Assembly: GCA_037974665.1 (NCBI GenBank)
Contig: CM075765.1
Location: forward strand, 3,415,501-3,479,500
From: Ehretia macrophylla
Taxonomy: Eukaryota > Streptophyta > Magnoliopsida > Boraginales > Ehretiaceae
Length of the DNA stretch: 64,000 bases
Direction of reading: 5' to 3'
Shown here: positions 36,635 to 48,897 of the stretch, piece after piece
How positions within the stretch are numbered: position 1 is the stretch's first letter
How the letters are laid out: every line of letters begins with the position of its first letter
Program-made: the position numbers and the translations under genes
The notes under the pieces: generated by a model
Told to the model about the DNA's origin: nothing
Database searches by the model: none
The model's input: only the letters and a program-made list of their open reading frames with translations

Positions 36635-39600
36635 TGTAACGCCCCGATCCCTCACGAGACCGGAGGCTCTAAAAACCAAGCTATTATCAACTCAATTCCA
36701 ACCCGATAACAAAATTTTAGGGAAAAACGGACAGAGTTTCCCCTGTACTGTGGACATTCTGAAAACCTGAAAACATTCAATAAGATATAGAACAACAATA
36801 AAGACATTTCCAAAATAAAGATCCCAACTTTAAGGCCATCTGAGCCTTAACACATACAAACAGTTTAGATACACACAAGCATGCATTCATAACTTAACTT
36901 TTTTACAAAACCGCTTATCATGCCATTCCATGATAGCTTTTAATCATTCTTAGAAATTGAAAACAACTAGTCATTCACTCCCAAGCATGCAAATAAGCTA
37001 AGAGCAGAAATATAAGTTATTACATGCCATAGTTCATATCTCCTACTACAATCAACTAGCATTTAGCTTACAATCACTCAAACATATACATAACCACTTA
37101 GGCTACAAAATATAGAATAAGGTAAAGCAAACAAGATCTCTACATAACAGCAAGAACCATAAATCCACCTCACGCAATTAGACACTGCCACTAAGGTAAC
37201 TAATCTGCCTGGACCTCCAGCTTTTCACCTTCAACAAAAACAAGTTGGGGTTCAACCCCAGGGTCTCCTGAAACATGTTAGCGAGGTGTAAGCAACCACT
37301 GTTGCCCAGTGAGGGATAAAGGCCAATCGGGACGTGCAATGCATTAAATATAACATTTAACAAGAAAGGCAAGTAAAATACATTTAGAACAGTAAATAAC
37401 CACACATATCAAAGGATACGATACATTTTAACCCAACACTCCATGATTCTCTTATCTTTGACCACGATCCACGAACCACGAACCACGAACCACGATCAAT
37501 GTGTTGGCATAATCCCCAATCACTCCAATGGGTGTACTCCGGATGTACCCCGATAATCCTACGACCCAACACCCCCTGGCAATCTCCGGACCAGGCGAGT
37601 GAGGGAATAGGGTACGGAGACCGAATATCCACTGGCAAGCCCGCCGCCGCCCAGCTAATATTCAATACAACTGCCCCTAAAACTATGGTTGCGCAACCAC
37701 TATGCAATGCACTTAAATCCAATGACAGTATAACCAAAAATAGGGCAATAACACATAGGAGGGTCAACAAAGTAGGTTGCCCTCGAAAACAATTAAGATA
37801 TAAAAAGAATATAACTCAAGCAATTATCTTAAGTCATACAATTTATTAAAGAGAAAATGAACCAAAATGCACAAAAGGATGAAAATCCCTCACCTTTACC
37901 AAGCTCCAAGATGCAAGAATTGGCTTCACTCCCAAACATTTTGGATAGTCAACCGAAACATTCTTGTGGCTATAAAACATTTCATAACCTCCTAGATGGC
38001 ATTAACTATATTAATATTTTACAAAGTAACCTTTATAACAAGCTCAATCAAATACCTTTTTTTTTTGTAACAACCACTAATAATCCAATAATTCACATAT
38101 AAATAGCAATTTACTTGTAGGCAATTAAACTCAATTTCAATTCATTAATTTCATGAGTTAAGCAAGTGGAAATATTACATAGCATGATCCTAAAATAAGT
38201 AATCTAAGTTACAAGCTTCTCACTAGTAGACGTAGGGTTAAAAGTAAAAGGATGACTTAACAACTCAAGAAGGGAGTGTTTCAACTAGAATATTAAAGTT
38301 AGGTGCATAATATTTAACTCAACCAACATTCCAGTTCTTAGTTAGCTAACTATTCAAGAAATAAGTGTTTCATTTAAGACTTTATAACTGATAACAAACC
38401 ATCCTAATCATATCATTATCTAGCTCAGCAAACTTTAATATAACTTATAACTCATTATTTCATAAGTAAAACACAGGATAGGGAGCCTATCTATCCATAA
38501 CTTCAACATTAACTTGACAGCAATTGAAAATAAGAACAATTTCATCCCACTTTCATAGCAAACTCAAATTAAAGATAACATTTAACAAGCCAATAAATAA
38601 CTACTTCACAGTTAACTTACATTCTAACTAAACCCCTACACAATTAAACTAACTCTTCAATTTGAAATTAAATCATAAGCTTAAAGAATAGATGCTACAC
38701 CAAAACACTTGTCTTCATTTCCAATCAAATTAGCATTCAAGATAAACAATAGATCTAAATCACATTTATTTACAACTAAACAATTATTTTCATGTAGGTA
38801 GTATGACATTCAAGCTATAGTTAACATCTACATGACTTAATAAATGAGTTCACATTTTAGCAAGATGGGTAAAAGGGCAAGGGAAAAGGCAGCTGCATTC
38901 CATACTAACTCAAGATTTCTATTTATTCATTCAATCTCAATTATATCACAATTTACATAATTATAAGAGCTCCATTACGCTACTAATCATCCAAGAACAC
39001 TACACAATAAAGTCTTGATCGAAGATATTCAATTAGAGTTGAAATATATCATCACTTCTAGCAAAATAGCAATGAAATTCAGATTCTCGCGCAATAGGAT
39101 AGTTCTAACACATCTCACCAAAATGATCATAACTTATTCTAGAAAACTCCGATTAATGCACCGTAAAAAGCATTAGAAACTAGACTCGTAAGGCTTTCTA
39201 ATGGTATATAATTCAACCCCTAATCCTTCTCCAATTAATACAGTTTTAAGCTCAAAATTGCCTTTGTTTTGCTGAAAGAAAATTTGGACAGCCACAGTTG
39301 AACACACATATGTGCACGCGTGAATTTTGCTTGGTTCCCTTACATTCCTAGCTAGTTTTAAACATTATTCAAGCATATATAACTGTTGCACACTTCATTA
39401 AGCATTTTTATCAAACATCCAGCCTACACATGTCCAAAGATAGCAAATTAACAACAACAACAAATATAACAATAACAATAGAAGCAATTCCATATAACAA
39501 TTAAGCAAATTACAAAGGGCATTTACAAAATTCTCATACAACTATACCAAAAGCTCCAAAACATCTCGAAACTATTTAAACACACAAGGAATCATGACAA

Positions 39601-40861
39601 TGTCTTAGAAGTGTGAGACAATCGAATTTGCACTTAAACCCATTTGTAACTCAACCCGTTTTTTCCTTCCAAACTCATGTTATGGTTCTAGATTAGCAAG
39701 CGGCCTATTCTAAACTTCTAGTTAATCCCTTAGGCACCCTTAGGACTATCGAAGTCACGCAATTACCCGCATTTAGCCCAAAAGTCCCAAATTTCTTCTT
39801 TTGACTTTGTAATACACGTACCTCAACCGGGACTCAAATGGGAGCTAGCAAAGCTTAGTTAGGTCCTAAATAGCCTAGGATTACTAAATGTGGAGGCCAA
39901 TTCAACCCGGATTCGCGATAACCCCGAAACCCCTTTCTAAAAGTCGGCTATTTCATTCTTTTGCTAGGTTATGAGCAATTAAATGTTATGGGGCCTTTAC
40001 AATACTTTGATTAACATCTAAAGCACCTATTAGAATCATTGATTTAAGCTATAAAGTCCAATTTCACAAAACCCTAACATTCCCGTCACTATTCATGCCA
40101 AATATTCAACGAGCAATTTCAACCGATTAAACTACGAAACAATAGCATAAATTAGGTCTCTACCACTTATATATAACATACATAAGCATATTTGAGCATT
40201 GCATTAGCATTTAAGAGCGAAACAAGAAATCCAAGAAAGTTGTCACATTTTTGAAATGTAAAAATAGGTATGAAATCCCTCACCTATTGGACGTAGGAGC
40301 TCCTAGGAGGCTAGTAAACACCCTAAACCACTTGCACCTAGCTTGGCTTGGCTTGGAATGAGGCTTTGTTGAGCAAAAATCTCTATTTTCTCTCCTATGC
40401 TATTCTCGGATTTCCTACAGTAAAATCTGCATCTTCTCTTCTTTTTTTTGTGTTTTTTGAGCTTATTTTTGCTATATAATGAGTAGGCTATGGGTGGGGT
40501 CAAGGGGGGGGGGGTGCTTAAATGGTCTATTAAAATGAGCTTAGTTAGCTTTAAAACAAGTTCATTGCACATAAATTAAGTTAGCTAACTAAAACATTAT
40601 GTTTCATACGTAACACTATTCACTAGTTTTCACAAATCATTTTCTAAACGAAGGCTCCTATCGCTTTAAACTCAAATGCACATTTTTCTCATTCCTATAA
40701 CAATTAATATGATTTAAGAAAAATGCTAATTTGAAGAAAATAGATAGTTGGAAAACGTAATGAATAGTAACCAAGGAAAGCAACAAGTAAATGGATAGTG
40801 AAAATGCACAAATAGTAGATAAAATAGTTAATGAATCATGGCAATATTCTCGGGCGTCACA
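36635..40861 (-). repeat. Element F 3' LTR (left copy)
   Basis: Landmarks are the hairpin with CATCTGA loop at 36829-36850, the CACGAACCA array at 37462-37500, and GCAAC-CACT-GTTGC beside CCAGTGAGG at about 37292-37314. Compared with solo LTR E, an extra segment of about 1.65 kb lies between roughly 37820 and 39490. Part of this (about 39120-39260) resembles the U3 of LTR C. Open frames up to 128 codons are not gene-like and recur in the sister copy in altered form. Confidence 0.9.
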
Positions 40862-40897
40862 TCCTCTCCCCCTTGAACAAATTGCGTCAACGCAATT
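40862..40897 (-). promoter_or_regulatory. Element F polypurine tract and adjacent hairpin
   Basis: The minus strand has TTCAAGGGGGAGAGGA (40862-40877) against the LTR. The perfect inverted repeat AATTGCG-TCAA-CGCAATT follows at 40880-40897. Confidence 0.82.
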
Positions 40898-42014
40898 CTT
40901 CTTCATAAGAGAACTCTGCATCAACTGAAAACTAACTCTGATTACTCCTGAACAGCTACTGAGAAGGCCACGGTGTCCTCAAATGAACATCATATGAAAA
41001 ATGCAAATTAGAAGTCTCGAGCGGTATGTCAAGAAAGATGCCAAATAAGCAGTTTGAAGAAGAATTATGAATGAGAACCCAGATAAGAATTCCATTAGTA
41101 CCGCCTAAGAATTCCCAAGTAAGAAGGCCAAATAAAGGCTCAGATGAAGATACTATCTCGAAATCCGAATAAGAATCCCGTTGGCCATGAATACCATAGA
41201 AGAACAGAAGCCCAACTAAAAGCAGCGAGAAAATACCAATAAGGTACAAATACCAAAGATAATTCCATATAATAAGGCTGATTAGAATCCCAAACTAAGT
41301 CTTCTGAGCAATACCAGCAAGAAAATACTAGAAGAATACTCAATAAGAAAACCAAGAGAATAATCATATAGAAATCCTAAAAGAAGCCATTCATTTCTGA
41401 CTGTTGAGCGTAGAAGAATGCCTTGGAAAAAATCCCAATAACTGAGCTCCGCCTACAACACTAATTCCCAAATAAAGGACTAATTAATTGCTTCTCATTC
41501 CCGTTAATCCACACAACTTGGAGGGCTTGTTGCTAATCACTTCTCTTCAGGGGGAGGAAGAAGTCTTTCTTACCAATTCAACGGGACATGTATGAATGCC
41601 AAGATATCACATTTACACATATATGTTTTAAACTATTATGCAAACATGTTTATATAAGAGTTTATGAAACAGTGTAATCATCAAAGTCATTCAAGCATGA
41701 CAATCAAGTCAATCATAACACAACTCAATCCAAGAGATTCAAATACACACATTACAAGCAACAGTTCAAGCAATTAACAATTCACGAGGTCAATTCGATT
41801 CACGTGGTCAATTTGATGCACAACTAGCCACTTCACTTTACTTAGCATGCATGTAGCACATAACACATAACTATATCAGATATGTGCACACATTCCATTT
41901 AAGACACACAACCTCACATATGGGCACACACATTCAAAACACACTTTACAAGCACACACGTAAGGTTTACTACCCGACAGGCCGAGGACCCTGTCCCGGC
42001 TTAGAGCTAACGTA
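40898..42014 (-). other. Element F interior, non-coding
   Basis: No gene is seen. Positions 40920-41400 carry the quasi-periodic AATAAGAATNCC tract. Positions 41390-41600 match the shared block of B and C, with a donor-like GTAAGAAAG (minus, ending at 41573). Positions 41600-42014 are leader repeats (CACATAAC, TTCAAG, ACACATTC). Confidence 0.65.
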
Positions 42015-42026
42015 GCTCTGATACCA
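42015..42026 (-). promoter_or_regulatory. Primer-binding site of element F
   Basis: The minus strand reads TGGTATCAGAGC, 2 bases inside the 5' LTR edge at 42029. Confidence 0.88.
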
Positions 42027-42028
42027 CC

Positions 42029-45000
42029 TGTAACGCCCCAATCCCTCACGAGACCGGAGGCTCTAAAAACCAAGCTATTCTCAACCCAATTACAACCCGG
42101 TCTCAAAATTTTAGGGAAAAACGGACAAAGTTTCCCTTGTACTATGGACATTCTGAAAACCTGAAAACATTCAATAAGATATAGAACAACAATAAAGCCA
42201 TTTCCAAAATAAAGATCCCAACTTTAAGGCCATCCGAGCCTTAACACATACAAACAGTTTAGATACACACAAGCATGCATTCATAACTTAACTTTTTTAC
42301 AAAACCGTTTATCATGCCATTCCATGATAGCTTTTAATCATTCTTAGAAATTGAAAACAACTAGTCATTCACTCCCAAGCATGGAAAGAAGCTAAGAGCA
42401 GAAATATAAGTTATTACATGCCATAGTTCATATCTCCTACTACAATCAACTAGCATTTAGCTTACAATCACTCAAACATGTACATAACCACTTAGGCTAT
42501 AAAATAGAAAATAAGGTAAAGCAAACAAGATCTCTACATAACAACAAGAACCATAAATCCACCTCACGCAATTAGACACTGCCACTAAGGTAACTAATCT
42601 GCCTGGACCTCCAGCTTTTCACCTTCAACAAAAACAAGTTGGGGTTCAACCCCAGAGTCTCCTGAAACATGTTATCGAGGTATAAGCAACCACTGTTGCC
42701 CAGTGAGGGATAAAGGCCAATCGGGACGTGCAATGCATTAAATATAACAGTTAACAAGAAAGGCAAGTAAAGTATATTTAGAACAGTAAATAACCACACA
42801 TATCAAAGGATACGATACATTTTAACCTAACACTCCATGATTCTCTTATCTTTGACCACGATCCACGAACCACGAACCACGATCAATGTGCTGGCATAAC
42901 CCCAATCACTCCAGTGGGTGTACTCCGGATGTACCCCGATAATCCTACGACCCAACACCCCTGGCAATCTCCGGACTAGGCGAGTGAGGGAATAGGGTAT
43001 GGAGATCGAATATCCACTGGCAAGCCCGACGCCGCCCAGTCGATATTCAATACAACTGCCCCTGACACTATGGTTGCGCAACCACTATGCAATGCACTTA
43101 AATCCAATGACAGTATAACCAAATATAGGGCAATAACACATAGGAGGGTCAACAAAGTAGGTTTCCCTCTAAAACAATTAAGATATAAAAAGAATATAAC
43201 TCAAGCAATTATCTTAAGTCATACAACTTATTAAAGAGAAGATGAACCAAAATGCACAAAAGGATGAAAATCCCTCACCTTTACCAAGCTCCAAGATGCA
43301 AGAATTGGCTTCACTCCCAAACATTTTGGATAGTCAATCGAAACATTCTTGTGGCTATAAAACATTTCATAACCTCCTAGATGGCATTAACTATATTAAT
43401 ATTTTACAAAGTAACCTTTATAACAAGCTCAATCAAATACCTTTTTTTTTTTGTAACAACCACTAATAATCCAATAATTCACATATAAATAGCAATTTAC
43501 TTGTAGGCAATTAAACTCACAATTTCAATTCATTAATTTCATGAGTTAAGCAAGTGGAAATATTACATAGCATGATCGTAAAATAAGTAATCTAAGTTAC
43601 AAGCTTCTCACTAGCAGACGTAGGGTTAAAAGTAAAAGAATGACTTAACAACTCAAGAAGGGAGTGTTTCAACTAGAATATTAAAGTTAGGTGCATAATA
43701 TTTAACTCAACCAACATTCCAGTTCTTAGTTAGCTAACTATTCAAGAAATAAGTGTTTCATTTAAGACTTTATAACTGATAACAAACCATCCTAATCATA
43801 TCATTATCTAGCTCAGCAAACTTTAATATAACTTATAACTCATTATTTCACAAGTAAGACACGGGATAGGGAGCCTATCTATCCATAACTTCAACATTAA
43901 CTTGACAGCAATTGAAAATAAGAACAATTTCATCCCACTTTCATAGCAAACTCAAATTAAAGATAACATTTAACAAGCCAATAAATAACTACTTCACAGT
44001 TAACTTACATTCTAACTAAACCCCTACACAATTAAACTAACTCTTCAATTTGAAATTAAATCATAAGCTTAAAGAATAGATGCTACACCAAAACACTTGT
44101 CTTCATTTCCAATCAAATTAGCATTCAAGATAAACAACAGATCTAAATCACATTTATTTACAACTAAACAATTATTTTCATGTAGGTAGTATGACATTCA
44201 AGCTATAGTTAACATCTACATGACTTAATAAATGAGTTCACATTTTAGCAAGATGGGTAAAAGGGCAAGGGAAAAGGCAGCTGCATTCCATACTAACTCA
44301 TGATTTCTATTTACTCATTCAATCTCAATTATATCACAATTTACATAATTATAAGAGCTCCATTACGCTACTAATCATCCAAGAACACTACACAATAAAG
44401 TCTTGATCGAAGATATTCAATTAGAGTTGAAATATATCATCACTTCTAGCAAAATAGCAATGAAATTCAGATTCTCGCGCAATAGGATAGTTCTAACACA
44501 TCTCACCAAAATGATCATAACTTATTCTAGAAAACTCCGATTAATGCACCGTAAAAAGCATTAGAAACTAGACTCGTAAGGCTTTCTAACGGTATATAAT
44601 TCAACCCCTAATCCTTCTCCAATTAATACAGTTTTAAGCTCAAAATTGCATTAGTTTTGCTGAAAGAAAATTTGGACAGCCACAGTTGAACACACACATG
44701 TGCACGCGTGAATTTTGCTTGGTTCCCTTACATTCTTAGCTAGTTTTAAACATTATTCAAGAATATATAACTGTTGCACACTTTATTAAGAATTTTTATC
44801 AAACATCTAGCCTACACATGTCCAAAATAGCAAATTAACAACAACAACAAATATAACAATAACAATAGAAGCAATTTCATATAACAATTAAGCAAATTAC
44901 AAAGGGCATTTACAAAATTCTCATAGAACTATACCAAAAGCTCCGAAACATCTCAAAACTATTTAAACACACAAGGAGTCGTGACAAGGTCTTAGAAGCG

Positions 45001-46240
45001 TGAGACAATCGAATTTGCACTTAAACCCGTTTGTAACTCAACCCGTTTTTTCCTTCCAAACTCATGTTATGGTTCTAGATTAATAAGCGTCCTATTCTAA
45101 ACTTCTAGTTAATACCTTAGGCACCCTTAGGACTATCGAAGTCACGCAATTACCCGCATTTAGCCCGAAAGTCCCAAATTTTCTCTTTTGACTTTGTAAG
45201 ACACGTACCTCAACCGGGACTCAAATGGGAGCTAGCAAAGCTTAGTTAGGTCCTAAATAGCCTAGGATTACTAAATGTGGAGGCCAATTCAACCCGGATT
45301 CATGATAATCCCGAAACCCCTTTCTAAAAGTCGGTTATTTCATTCCTTTGCTAGGTTATGAGCAATTAAATGTTATGGGGCCTTTACAATACTTTCATTA
45401 ACATCTAAAGCACCTATTAGGATCATTGATTCAAGCTATAAAGTCCAATTTCACAAAACCCTAACATTCCCGTCACTATTCATGCCAAATATTCAACGAG
45501 CAATTTCAACCGATTAAACTATAAAACAATAGCATAAATTTGGTCTCTACTACTTATATATAACATACATAAGATTATTTGAGCATTGCATTAGCATTTA
45601 AGAGCAAAACAAGAAATTTAAGAAAGTTGTCACATTTTTGAAATGTAAAAATAGGTATGAAATCCCTCACATATTGCACGTGGGAGCTCCTAGGAGGCTA
45701 GTAAACACCCTAAACCACTTGCACCTAGCTTGGCTTGGCTTGGAATGAGGATTTGTTGAGCAAAAATCTCTATTTCCCCTCCTATGCTATTCTCGGATTT
45801 GCTACAGTAAAATCTGCATCTTCTCTTTTTTTTGTGTTTTTTGAGCTTATTTTTGCTATATAATGAGTAGGCTATGGGTGGGGTCAAGGGGGGTGCTTAA
45901 ATGGTCTATTAAAATGAGCTTAGTTAGCTTTAAAACAAGTTCATTGCACATAAATTAAGTTAGCTAACTAAAACATTATGTTTCATACGTAATACTATTT
46001 ACTAGTTTTCACAAATCATTTTCTAAACGAAGGCTCCTATTGCTTTAAACTCAAATGCACATTTTTCTCATTCCTATAACAATTAATATGATTTAAGAAA
46101 AATTCTAATTTAAAGAAAATAGATAGTTGGAAAACGTAATGAATAGTAACCAAGGAAAGCAACAAGTAAATGGATAGTGAAAATGCACAAATAGTAGATA
46201 AAATAGTTAATGAATCATGGCTATATTCTCGGGCGTCACA
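42029..46240 (-). repeat. Element F 5' LTR (right copy)
   Basis: This sister of 36635-40861 has two CACGAAC units where the left copy has three (42855-42887). It has a shorter G run near 45890 than the left copy (near 40507). Confidence 0.9.
45855..45867 (-). promoter_or_regulatory. TATA box candidate in element F 5' LTR
   Basis: The minus strand reads CATTATATAGC, followed by an A-rich, then AGAAGATGCAG leader. Its position in the LTR suits the promoter that would transcribe F leftward. Confidence 0.5.
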
Positions 46241-47500
46241 GCTAAGTTGTGAAGATAAATGAAGATTTGATCTTTGCATGAGTGTCTTTAGACTTAAATA
46301 AGAAGGGCATTCTAGAAAGGCTAAAAGGTACTAGTTTATTAAGTCCCTTTTGCATGTGTATGAAGTCAAAAGTTGAAATGAACAAGTCTTGCATCTTTTA
46401 TTGCCTTGGCCGAATCTACATTGTGTGTTGATAAAGAAATTTTGCCTTTTGTTGGACATATAAAGTTGTTGTTAGTTGCCTTAAAGTACTCATAAGAGTA
46501 TATGTCTATTGTATGCATGTGTTAGAATGAAAGTTTAAAAGTAGTTTTAAGTTTATTTTAATATGATCATGCATATGATTTAAGTTGATGACTTCTTGAT
46601 GATTAAAGGAGTTTAATAGTCAAGAATACAAGTTTTCTTTGTGTCTTTTAAAATGGCAAAATGGATTTCACATAATTTAATTGCTATAGTTATCTTATCT
46701 TAAAATTAGAAATAATCTAATATGTTGTATTGAGAATCTTTCTAAATCTTAAGATAGATAAAAGATGATTATATGTTAATATAATACCTTTTTGGGGGCT
46801 ATAGTTAATGTATGTGGGCCTTAACGACATATAGAATTAGGCTTGGGCCTTGCTTGTGCTTGATTTTTACCTATTGGGCCACTTTGTGTGAATGGGCGAT
46901 CGACTTGCATTTTTCTTTAGATTTTTGACTTGGATGTGAATATGATTAACTATAAAGGATTATGAATTAATGGGACATCATGACTTGCATTAATAAAAGG
47001 GGTTTTATAATTATGCAAAAAGGTATTGGTTTAGTTTAATTTTTCATGTTTGATGAGTGGATTAAACTTGAATGCTAGAAATTAATATGTTGATTATTAT
47101 ATTTTGATATGAATAATCATGCATATTTATTATTTTGAGAATGTTGAATTTGATCATGGACTTGGACTTTAGGGTCAAAAGTTATTGGGTTGTAATTTGA
47201 GATATAAATCTCAATTTTCCTTTTTGTTTTTTGAGAGAATTATGTAGTGAGGACTTCTATATAATTTTTCAAAGAGAAAGCTTGAAAGAGGCCCAATGGA
47301 CTTTTCCAAGGAGTTGGAGGCCCAATGAAGATTTCAAAGTGTTGAAGATCTTTTAAATACAATAGTTTTATTTCTTTAAGCCCAAAAGTCGAGCCCATGA
47401 TCCAACTCTCATATATCTTTGCATTCATACTATTTAAATTACTATAATTGTGATTATTAGCTTAATAGTATGTTGAATGCTTATTGATTTGATGAGATTA
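46241..47500. other. Unassigned sequence right of element F
   Basis: It resumes the target of F, so its first part should belong with LTR I, but no LTR end could be placed. The plus strand is T/G-rich with words like TTGGGCCTTG and GGGCC (46825-46890). It probably grades into the LTR or leader of the Copia element whose gag follows. No gene is seen; a short antisense frame at 47240-47428 has no domain. Confidence 0.35.
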
Positions 47501-48137
47501 TATCTACTCCCTACGTGCAAACAAATATTAGATTAACAAAATGGTAAAAGGAGTTTTATCGTAGTCCTCCGCCATCCTAGGATATTTAATAAAACCTAAA
47601 TGAATACAATCCTTCTTATCCAAAGGTAGAGGATTTGTTTCAAAGTACGTTTATTAAAATCGCTAGAATGAAACACAGAGATGTGGTTATCTTCCAAAAT
47701 CTAACGGCCAATTATAGCCACAAAGGCTTGAGGTTATTGATTCAATTTGTCGGATAACTAAGTGATGACGGGTACAATCTAACTAGATCACCTAATCAAT
47801 TATAACCACAAAGGCTTGAGATCAGGTGATTTAGGGACTAAAGTAGACCATACCCAATTTAGAGAAATAGACAACAAAGAGTTGTTGACCTTTGATATTT
47901 ATGTTTCAACATAGCCACAAAGGTTTGAGGAATATGTCTGATCATAGGAACTTGGTCATCCCACTTAGAGTCTTCTCTTAGATTCATGTTTTCTCACTAA
48001 AGGAGTATGAGATTTAAAACAAATAGTAGGAGTAGCTATTTTATTTTGTAGTATTATAGATTTATATATATATATATATATTGTTGTTAGCCTACAATCT
48101 TACTTTTTGTTATATTTAATTTTTTTGCAGTTTATTT
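47500..48137 (+). other. Copia leader with three copies of CACAAAGGCTTGAGG
   Basis: This untranslated stretch precedes a Copia-type gag. Three copies of CACAAAGGYTTGAGR lie at 47718-47733, 47806-47821 and 47916-47930. A (TA)n run lies at 48062-48081, followed by a pyrimidine tract and TTTTTTTGCAG just before the gag start, which resembles a splice acceptor. Confidence 0.5.
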
Positions 48138-48890
48138 ATGGCTTTATTCACAAATCCTATCTTGTCCATCCTTAATCATGATTATTTAGTTGGACCAAAC
48201 TTCGAGAAATGGTACAAAAGTTTAAGGGTAGTCCTCCGATTTGAGAGAATTGAGTATATTTTGAATGTCCCGACATTTGCTCCAGTAGACGAGACTGCAT
48301 TCGAGATCGACAAGATCAGTTACTATAAATGGGTCCAGGATGACATATGTGCTAGGGGATACATTCTTTCATCAATGAGCGATGATATGCGTCGATTCTA
48401 TGAGGGGTTGCCTCATTTCGTAGATATCATTCATTGTTTGGAGGAATCCTTTGGCTAGCACAGTCAGTCCATGAGATTCCAGTTGACCCGTGAGCTTTTT
48501 AGTATGAGACTTGAAGAGGGTGGTGACGTGAGCCAACACTGCCTCAGGATGATTTACTTGGTAACTCAACTAGAGAAATTTGGTTTCGTCATGGAGCCCC
48601 GGCTTCAGGTGCACTTGATCTTGCAGTCTCTTCCATCATCTTACTCTTCCTTGATCTTGGACTTACATGTACATAGAATTGAGGTCATACTGAAAGAGTT
48701 GCCAGATGTTTTTACTAGTTGGAAGAATCTTGATTTGGGTGCAGCACCCGATCCTCATGTTGAGTCCTCTCCTTCTGTGGCTGAGCCCAGCCAAAATAGA
48801 AACATTAGAAGGAGGAGGAGGAGGAGGAGACATAGGAGGAGCCGGGCTGTCGCATTCTTACCGGGAGATCTCTCATTAGGAAGGGATTGA
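48138..48890 (+). pseudogene. Ty1/Copia gag (UBN2-like) remnant
   Basis: Readable stretches include NHDYLVGPNFEKWYKSLRVV, YKWVQDDICARGYILSSMSD, and further on VSQHCLRMIYLVTQLEKFGF and LQSLPSSY. These match the gag-polyprotein N-terminus of plant Copia elements (Pfam UBN2/gag-related), which builds the particle. It ends in a basic run of arginines near 48815-48840. The gene is broken (at least one break) and is cut off on the right by LTR J. No pol is present. Confidence 0.72.
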
Positions 48891-48897
48891 GTAGTAG

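Larger units (their letters stand above)
36635..46240 (-). mobile_element. Element F: very long LTRs (4.2 kb) around a 1.17-kb interior
   Basis: F is a full element of 9606 bases. LTRs are 36635-40861 (4227 bases) and 42029-46240 (4212 bases), nearly identical over their length, with edges TGTAACGCCCC and CGGGCGTCACA. The target duplication GCTAA is perfect. Polypurine tract 40862-40878 and primer site 42015-42026 orient it minus. The interior has no gag or pol. Almost 88% of the element is LTR. It is a recent, non-autonomous insertion into LTR I. Confidence 0.92.

Noticed and set aside
37384-37770. Overlapping open frames on both strands (128 and 116 codons) in LTR F
   Set aside because: They cover the conserved LTR core, overlap each other in antisense, and are not preserved as frames in the sister LTR or in E.
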